DNA from: Candidatus Iainarchaeum sp.
Lineage (GTDB): Archaea > Iainarchaeota > Iainarchaeia > JAGGVJ01
DNA length: 21,589 bases
Reading direction: 5' to 3'
NCBI GenBank assembly: GCA_021158055.1
Contig: JAGGVJ010000044.1
Coordinates: forward strand, 1 to 21,589
Shown here: piece by piece, positions 19,601 through 21,589 of the stretch
Layout of the letters: each line of letters opens with the position of its first letter
How positions within the stretch are numbered: the first letter of the stretch is position 1
Notes under the pieces: generated by a model
What the model was told of the DNA's origin: nothing
Databases searched by the model: none
The model's input: only the letters and a program-made list of their open reading frames with translations
Program-made: the position numbers and the translations under genes

Positions 19601-21589
19601 TGTGGGTGTGGAGGAGCAGAGTGATCTGCCGTATATTACAGGTGTTTCTTTTGACCCGGTTTTTCCCGAGGCAGGTCAGCTTGTGACTGTGACGGCGACC
19701 GCTGCTGACCCGCAGGGAATCGGGACGATTGACAGTTATTTTTTTACTGTGAAAAACCCTGAAGGGAGTGTGTTTGCTAGTTCGGGTTCGCAGGAGAGTA
19801 ATGTTTATTCTTTTGCTCCTGATGTTGCTGGTTTGTGGACTGTTGAGGTTACTGTGACTGATGCACAGGCGAACACAAGCAGTGTGTTCAGTGAACAAAT
19901 CAGTGTTGGTGGTTGGTGGGATTCAAACTGGATGTACAGGAAACCAATTACTGTGGCTGACACCAGCGGTTCTGATCTGACTGATTTTCAGGTGTTGCTT
20001 GAGTTTGATTCCGCTTCTTTGATTGCAGACGGCTTGATGAATGCCGATTGCAGTGATTTGCGCTTTGCTGACGGGTTTGGTTTGAGTGCGTTGGGTTATT
20101 GGGTTGAGTCGGGTTGCAATACTGCAAGCACCAAGGTTTGGGTGAAGGTTCCGGCTATTCCCGCAAACGGTTCAACAGACATTCACATGTATTACGGCAA
20201 CGCGCCTGCTGAGAGTGCAAGTAGCGGATCAGGTACTTTTGAGTTTTTTGATGATTTTGAGGAGGGGGTATTAGATAAATGGAAACAAACTACCTATGGC
20301 TCAATATCGACTACAGCTCATTCAGGCACATATTCTGGTGTGAGTACTACTGCCTGTTGTAAGGGTGAGCCAAACTTAGGTTTTATTTCTAACGACTTTT
20401 CGGCAATTCATAATTGTGTTGTTGAATATTGGTTTCGTGAAACTGCACGCCAGCCGTATTTCGGGTTATATATGGATTCTGGTAATTCCAATAACCGCTT
20501 TAAAAACCGAGTAGATTGCGAGCCTCACAGTGCAATGACTACAGAGTTTTGGGTTACAGAAAACGGTAGCTCTCTTGGTGGTAGTGGTAATGTTAGTGAT
20601 TTTAGTCGAAACACCTGGTATCATTCAAAAATAATAGTAAATGGAACAAATATAAAATGGTATTTTGATACTGCCGATGCGACGACTTTAAGAGGCGAGA
20701 TGACGCACGCAAATATTGCTAATTTGAATTTCACAAATTTTGCGTTTGTGGCCCGGGGAGGAAATACATACGCAGATGACATCCGCGTCCGCAAATACGC
20801 TTCTTCCGATCCCGCCGTAAGTTTTGGCGCGCAGGAGCAGTTTGGGGCGCCGGTTGTCACAGGGATGTCTTTTAATTTTTCGTTGTTTGAAGTAAGGGAT
20901 TCTGTAGAGGCGACTGCAGTGGCGTCTGATCCCGAAGGCGATCCGGTCATTCAGTATGATTTCCGTGTTTTTGATGGTTCGGGAAATGAGGTTTTGAATC
21001 CCGCAGCCCAGGATTCAGGCACTTATTCTTTCAATGCGATTGGCGAGCCCGGTTTGTGGCAGGTAAAGGCAAAAGCGAGTGACGGTGAGTACTGGGGCCC
21101 CGAGTTTACCAAAGAAGTGTTTGTGAATGATTCAGGTCTTGCAACCGTGGGTTTGAGTTTAAGCAACGGAGAGTATTCAAGCACTGAGCTGGTTGACGGA
21201 AGCGTGGTTCTTTCAGGCACGCAGTCAAGCGGGACTTTCATTACTCCTGCGATTGAGCCCGTGAATTTTAGCAAGTGGGGAGTCGTGACTTTTTCAAAGA
21301 CCACTCCGGGAAACTCAGCGCTGATGGTTGATGTTCTGGACGCGTCTGATGACTTGGTTTTAATCGCGGACGTGAAGAACGGGCAGAACATTTCAGGTCT
21401 TGAAGCCGGCGCCATAAAACTGAGGGCAAACTTTACTTCCGGAAGCACTCCGACACTGGATGCGTGGGACGTGAGTTATTACTCTCAATTTAAAATCACA
21501 ATCACGGATTGTTCAAATCCCTATTCGGGTGAGGTCACTACAGAAGCGGTAAGGGTAAGTGATTCCGAAGAGTTCGGCCCGTTCACGGG
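16614..21589 (+). CDS. Giant secreted DUF2341 surface protein with glycine-rich domain, partial (runs off window)
   Basis: The frame is open from ATG 16614 to the last base (1,658 complete codons, no stop). By nucleotide: signal peptide (16614-16694, hydrophobic core LIFACIVALFLFI, predicted cut after CSA), DUF2341 module 1 (16698-16988), a beta domain beginning INTFDVLGDGSDGTLTV (17005-17470), a glycine-rich region (17473-18270), Ig-like 1 (18394-18689), DUF2341 module 2 (18690-18977), a concanavalin-like insert (19014-19600), Ig-like 2 (19618-19913), module 3 (19914-20204), insert (20235-20820), Ig-like 3 (20845-21123), a beta domain (21127-21474) and the start of a transthyretin-like tail. 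Each module ends with an RKYASSxP-type sequence. It is a paralogue of the gene at 109-6003. By alignment the last base corresponds to 5894 there, so the stop should lie about 109 bases beyond the window. It is probably surface-exposed; its ligand is unknown. Confidence 0.9.
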   Translation, partial: MVVQKKLFLIFACIVALFLFIQPVCSASWWDSNWEYRKPVTVTDTSGSDLADFQVLFGFDSQSLVSAGKMNADCSDLRFADESDLRELSYWVESGCNTANTMVWVKVPSIPASSFTVIYMYYGNAPASSASNYINTFDVLGDGSDGTLTVSSAGTVVNDYDYLTGNEDAGETSIVVNSGSGFSDGDEILIIQMQSYSGGVAGTYEFRKISSGGGTTTFTLDAPLKNSYASGTFNPSAATVTQVVRVPQYTGVTVDAGASIISSAWNGYKGGVVIFRASGDVTVNGNIDVSGKGFSGGAGAAATSPALGGITYNGRGGSGGYVYSYAGLAGQGGGGGGGSWTNGGMGSGAAGTVGGAGGGGGGQREGCYMSPYGGGGGGGGYGSAGNGGYGSNNGSEGINSMGGSGATPAAVGCNSIGSPGGGGGGGIYGTPNLAKLYLGSGGAGGGGGWQQDGGGSSSGGSGAGGGGIIYVTANAIAINDGAAVSADGDQGSAGGTSGNGNSGGGGGGAGGSVYLTGNSLAVGTVQVTSDGGAGGAGGNGPMAGGIGGDGRIRLSSYSISGSTGPTAYTAGFDEEYVRKYASSEPASDMGVEEQSDLPCVTGVSFDPVFPESGQLVTVTAAADDPQGIGTIDSYSFTVKSPEGSVFAGPVSQGSNVYSFIPNVAGSWTVEITATDAEANTSSVFSESVSVRGWWDSNWEYRKAITVADTSGSDLADFQVLVGFDSQSLVSAGKMNADCSDLRFADESGLSGLGYWVESGCNTADTRVWVKVPEIPAGSGKTIYVYYGNAEAESASDGDAVFEFFDDFEDDVVGQMATGWVDASTGSGWSQVSDAQAKQGSKSLEAYGVSSSNDGIPRRYNIDSVVDYAFSFWARFGNVDAGGDVAFSFSDTNGGGLGSASEIFSASSMMIYAETGSTFFTPVDDTWYFFEFKKANSLSSAYVYDANRDLITSVVDQPAPSTYGFDKIYIISGNGGQDCFFDVFRIRKYASSEPESNVGVEEQSDLPYITGVSFDPVFPEAGQLVTVTATAADPQGIGTIDSYFFTVKNPEGSVFASSGSQESNVYSFAPDVAGLWTVEVTVTDAQANTSSVFSEQISVGGWWDSNWMYRKPITVADTSGSDLTDFQVLLEFDSASLIADGLMNADCSDLRFADGFGLSALGYWVESGCNTASTKVWVKVPAIPANGSTDIHMYYGNAPAESASSGSGTFEFFDDFEEGVLDKWKQTTYGSISTTAHSGTYSGVSTTACCKGEPNLGFISNDFSAIHNCVVEYWFRETARQPYFGLYMDSGNSNNRFKNRVDCEPHSAMTTEFWVTENGSSLGGSGNVSDFSRNTWYHSKIIVNGTNIKWYFDTADATTLRGEMTHANIANLNFTNFAFVARGGNTYADDIRVRKYASSDPAVSFGAQEQFGAPVVTGMSFNFSLFEVRDSVEATAVASDPEGDPVIQYDFRVFDGSGNEVLNPAAQDSGTYSFNAIGEPGLWQVKAKASDGEYWGPEFTKEVFVNDSGLATVGLSLSNGEYSSTELVDGSVVLSGTQSSGTFITPAIEPVNFSKWGVVTFSKTTPGNSALMVDVLDASDDLVLIADVKNGQNISGLEAGAIKLRANFTSGSTPTLDAWDVSYYSQFKITITDCSNPYSGEVTTEAVRVSDSEEFGPFT
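16741..16863 (+). repeat. DUF2341 direct repeat, copy 1
   Basis: This 123-nt segment matches 18733-18855 with six differences, counted by eye, and is part of the first DUF2341 module of the second giant gene. The identity at synonymous positions is much higher than between other modules, which points to recent duplication or gene conversion. Confidence 0.85.
17473..18270 (+). other. GC-rich glycine-repeat coding region
   Basis: About 266 codons dominated by GGN glycine with Ser, Ala, Asn and Tyr, in runs such as GGGGGGGSW and GGGGGGGGYG separated by short beta-like strands (IIYVTANAIAI, SVYLTGNSLAV, RIRLSSYSI). It lies where other modules have a concanavalin-like insert. The upstream segment (DGDEILIIQMQ, VVRVPQYTGVTV, GGVVIFRASGDVTVNGNIDVSGKGF split around it) resembles a domain of bacterial surface proteins, including myxobacterial ones, that precedes glycine-rich loops. 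Several G-runs (for example 17870-17890 and 18121-18135) are visible. Confidence 0.8.
18381..18553 (+). repeat. Ig-like direct repeat, copy 1
   Basis: Begins GGTGTGGAGGAGCAGAGTGA and closely matches 19605-19777 with scattered differences. The offset between copies is 1,224 nt, the same as between DUF2341 modules 2 and 3 (18690 and 19914), so the Ig-like domain and the following module form one repeat unit. Confidence 0.85.
18733..18855 (+). repeat. DUF2341 direct repeat, copy 2
   Basis: Partner of 16741-16863, with six mismatches over 123 nt. A third, more diverged copy lies in module 3 from about 19957. Confidence 0.85.
19605..19777 (+). repeat. Ig-like direct repeat, copy 2
   Basis: Partner of 18381-18553 at a 1,224-nt offset. 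It encodes the end of the preceding insert (GVEEQSDLP) and most of the Ig-like domain. Confidence 0.85.

Noticed and set aside
184-20204. CRISPR array or other short-spaced repeats
   Set aside because: The repeated sequences are coding modules hundreds to thousands of bases apart with no constant spacer-size array.
5328-21448. Two similar 141-aa antisense reading frames on the - strand at 5328-5753 and 21023-21448
   Set aside because: They resemble each other only because they are antisense to the same conserved C-terminal domain of the two giant paralogues. There is no ribosome-binding site or family similarity, and the sense frames are clearly the coding ones.

Overview
The window looks like archaeal chromosome, most likely from an uncultivated DPANN-type lineage; Diapherotrites or a relative is my guess, not something the sequence proves. 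The archaeal assignment is firm. The window carries the archaeo-eukaryotic primase subunits PriL and PriS, a Gins51-type protein, ribosomal proteins L44e and S27e, aIF2-alpha and Nop10, none of which occur in bacteria. All genes lie on the + strand. Start signals use GGTG/GGAGG Shine-Dalgarno motifs with ATG and TTG starts. No rRNA, tRNA or CRISPR array was found, and no gap between called genes exceeds 300 bases.

Layout. (1) 109-6003: a giant secreted surface protein (~1,964 aa) built from DUF2341 modules, Ig-like domains, LamG/concanavalin-type domains and a fibrinogen-related domain. (2) 6168-8147: a P-loop kinase-like protein and adenosylhomocysteinase, which recycles the by-product of SAM-dependent methylation. 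(3) 8283-13865: an informational cluster, priL - priS - gins51 - rpl44e - rps27e - aIF2-alpha - nop10 - PAC2 chaperone. It joins replication initiation (primase, GINS) to translation, ribosome and pseudouridylation factors and a proteasome-chaperone-like gene. Several neighbours overlap or are a few bases apart, which suggests co-transcription. (4) 13980-15284: an AT-rich AAA_14/DUF4143 ATPase that looks like accessory DNA, with its own TATA box and a perfect inverted repeat across the start codon. (5) 15567-16520: an agmatinase-family ureohydrolase (polyamine synthesis). (6) 16614 to beyond the window end: a second giant DUF2341 surface protein. It is paralogous to the first, contains a long glycine-rich domain, and has an internally duplicated [Ig-like - DUF2341 - insert] unit with a 1,224-nt period.

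The two giant genes share signal-peptide layout, modules, C-terminal domains and even the sequence around the ribosome-binding site. They form direct repeats about 16.5 kb apart that flank a set of probably essential genes. The most unusual material is in these genes: nested domain insertions, recent module duplication, and inserts whose base composition differs from their frames. They probably form part of the cell surface and may mediate adhesion, but that is inference. I did not find a convincing complete new defence or mobile system.
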